Of a stretch of DNA of 7,727 nt, positions 6,829-7,727 are shown piece after piece (the first letter of the stretch is position 1; each line of letters begins with the position of its first letter). Where the stretch lies: the NCBI GenBank assembly GCA_963169055.1, contig CAUJFU010000456.1:1-7727 (forward strand), written 5' to 3'. The position numbers and the translations under genes are program-made. The notes beneath the pieces were generated by a model. It was not told where the DNA came from. It saw only the letters and a list, made by a program, of their open reading frames with translations, and made no database searches. This DNA is from Myxococcota bacterium (lineage in GTDB: Bacteria; Myxococcota_C; UBA6777).

Positions 6829-7479
6829 ATGCACACACCTCAAGCTTCTCAGACTCCCATCGACGCTGCACGCCAAGCCCATCGGCATTTTTTGAATCGA
6901 TACTACGGCATCTCGCGGCATTTCTACGATCTGACCCGAAAAGCCTTCCTATTTGGAAGAGACAGCCTCTTGACCGAACTTGCGCTCGACACCACATGGC
7001 ACTCTTTGGTCGAGATCGGCGTTGGAACAGGCCGAAACCTCCGCGTTTTGCATCATCTCCGACCCGATGCAAAGCTCGGTGGTATCGACGCTTCCGACCA
7101 GATGCTACAACACGCACGCACCCGTTGCCCTTGGGCGACCTTTGCTCACGGATTCGCCGAAGATGTCGATTATCTCGCCGCTTTTGGCCAAGCCCCCGAT
7201 CGTATCCTCTTCTCGTACTGCCTTTCGATGTTTCAAGATCCACGTACTGCTCTCGAACATGCCCGCCAACAGCTCGCTCCTCTCGGCAAGATCGCGATCG
7301 TGGACTTTGCGGATCTCAGCAGCCTTCCTCGGATCGCTCAAGAATCGTTGCGTCGGTGGCTCAGCCTGTTTCATGTCACCCCCCTCCAAACCTCCCTATT
7401 CGACGGCCTCCCTCACACCTTACGCTTTGGACCCACGCGCTACTATCTCTGCGCCACCCTCCCACGCGACGACCGCTGA
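6829..7479 (+). CDS. btaB: BtaB-like SAM-dependent N-methyltransferase (betaine-lipid synthesis)
   Basis: This 216-residue class I methyltransferase is soluble and probably acts at the inner face of the membrane. SAM-binding motif I is VEIGVGTGRN (61-70), the acidic residue after strand 2 is Asp87 in GGIDASD, and later strands are RILFSYCLSMF (125-135) and KIAIVDFADL (154-163). The N-terminal YYGISRHFYDLTRKAFLFGRD and the C-terminal LRRWLSLFHVTP resemble BtaB of Rhodobacter-type bacteria, which methylates diacylglyceryl-homoserine three times to make the betaine lipid DGTS. The length fits that family (about 210). AAGGA lies nine bases before the ATG. BtaA, which makes the homoserine ether lipid, usually sits next to BtaB but is absent here, so it must be elsewhere or the substrate differs. 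Alternatives are a phosphatidylethanolamine N-methyltransferase or a UbiE-like enzyme. Confidence 0.72.
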   Translation: MHTPQASQTPIDAARQAHRHFLNRYYGISRHFYDLTRKAFLFGRDSLLTELALDTTWHSLVEIGVGTGRNLRVLHHLRPDAKLGGIDASDQMLQHARTRCPWATFAHGFAEDVDYLAAFGQAPDRILFSYCLSMFQDPRTALEHARQQLAPLGKIAIVDFADLSSLPRIAQESLRRWLSLFHVTPLQTSLFDGLPHTLRFGPTRYYLCATLPRDDR

Positions 7480-7520
7480 TCTTTGATTTATCTTCTGTCG
7501 GAGTTACGCAGTTCGATGGT

Positions 7521-7648
7521 TTTTGTGGGGTTTCACCCCACACCCCACAAGGGAGCGCGGCTCCCTTGACCCCGTATGGGCGAAACGATCACAGGTTTTT
7601 CACACAGACGGCTTTGTCGCTTGAGCAAGCACAAACACGGGGTTTTTT
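7521..7648 (-). repeat. Right copy of 128-bp structured composite repeat, inverted
   Basis: This is the reverse complement of the left copy at 112-239. On the plus strand it runs: hairpin 2 (stem 7524-7531 with 7535-7542, loop TTC), hairpin 1 (stem 7548-7556 with 7560-7568, loop GCG), ACCCCGT (7569-7575), a 61-nt interval, then ACGGGGT (7637-7643) and T6 (7643-7648). Compared with the left copy, the hairpin 2 closing pair has changed from C:G to T:A with pairing kept. It starts 41 bp after the methyltransferase stop. Confidence 0.85.
7569..7648 (+). terminator. Possible atypical terminator formed by the right repeat
   Basis: Downstream of the methyltransferase gene, ACCCCGT (7569-7575) can pair with ACGGGGT (7637-7643), which is followed directly by six T. 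The enclosed interval is long (61 nt) but contains a small GCTT-GAGC-AAGC hairpin (7619-7630), and two strong hairpins precede the stem. It could end transcription of the methyltransferase gene. The long loop makes it unlike a classic intrinsic terminator. Confidence 0.3.
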
Positions 7649-7723
7649 GTCCACCGCGTCACACCTTCTCGATTTTAAACCAACCGTCATGCCGCTTGAA
7701 AGCCCACGAACACGGGGTTTTTT
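7649..7723 (-). repeat. Additional tandem unit of the right repeat array
   Basis: The minus strand from 7723 repeats the head of the composite repeat: A6-CCCCGTGTT, then TCAAGCG, then a GTTTAAAA step in place of GTGTGAAAAA. The A6 tracts at 7723-7718 and 7648-7643 are 75 bp apart. This unit lacks the hairpin core. The window ends four bases further on, so the array may continue beyond it. Confidence 0.6.
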
Positions 7724-7727
7724 GTCG

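Noticed and set aside
7521-7568. Classic rho-independent terminators from the two right-hand hairpins
   Set aside because: Neither hairpin is followed directly by a T-run on the plus strand. Only the long-range stem ending at 7643 is, and it is listed separately with low confidence.
112-7727. CRISPR array from the regularly spaced A6-CCCCGTGTT repeats
   Set aside because: There are only two units per side. The intervals are themselves similar to each other, not unique spacers. The conserved part is not a constant 23-47-bp repeat, and no cas gene is nearby.

Overview
The window holds three genes on a moderately GC-rich bacterial chromosome segment. Their open frames are dense, their ribosome binding sites are Shine-Dalgarno-like, and there is no sign of phage, transposase or RNA genes. 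The organism cannot be fixed from sequence alone. A very large membrane protein, a secreted Cys-rich protein with a Pro/Ser/Thr linker, and repeat-rich intergenic DNA would fit a myxobacterium-like or bradymonad-like lineage, but this is a weak guess.

Layout. Positions 1-365 are non-coding and carry degenerate tandem units, then a 128-bp composite repeat (112-239), then a candidate promoter (302-330). Positions 366-4913 (+) encode a 1515-residue protein that I do not recognise: about 17 hydrophobic segments in the first half and a long soluble, mostly helical second half. Positions 4968-6401 (-) converge on it and encode a 477-residue secreted protein made of a signal peptide, two copies of an unrecognised domain of about 150 residues, a repetitive Pro/Ser/Thr linker between them, and a Cys-rich tail. 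Positions 6402-6828 form a divergent intergenic region with a short tandem repeat and a coding-like minus-strand stretch. Positions 6829-7479 (+) encode a class I SAM-dependent methyltransferase closely resembling BtaB, the N-methyltransferase of betaine-lipid (DGTS) synthesis, with no BtaA partner in the window. Positions 7480-7727 are non-coding and carry the same 128-bp composite repeat in inverted orientation (7521-7648) plus a further tandem unit.

The most notable structure is this pair of inverted composite repeats bracketing all three genes. They align without gaps over 128 bp (98 identical by hand count). Their 56-bp core folds into two perfect hairpins, and every core difference lies in a loop or is a compensated C:G to T:A closing-pair change, so the fold appears to be under selection. 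A third, long-range 7-bp pairing (ACCCCGT/ACGGGGT) next to an A6/T6 tract is conserved in both copies.

Working together: all three products plausibly concern the cell envelope (polytopic membrane protein, exported protein, lipid head-group methylation). They are not in one operon: the first two genes converge and the last two diverge. A common function is therefore only a suggestion from proximity.
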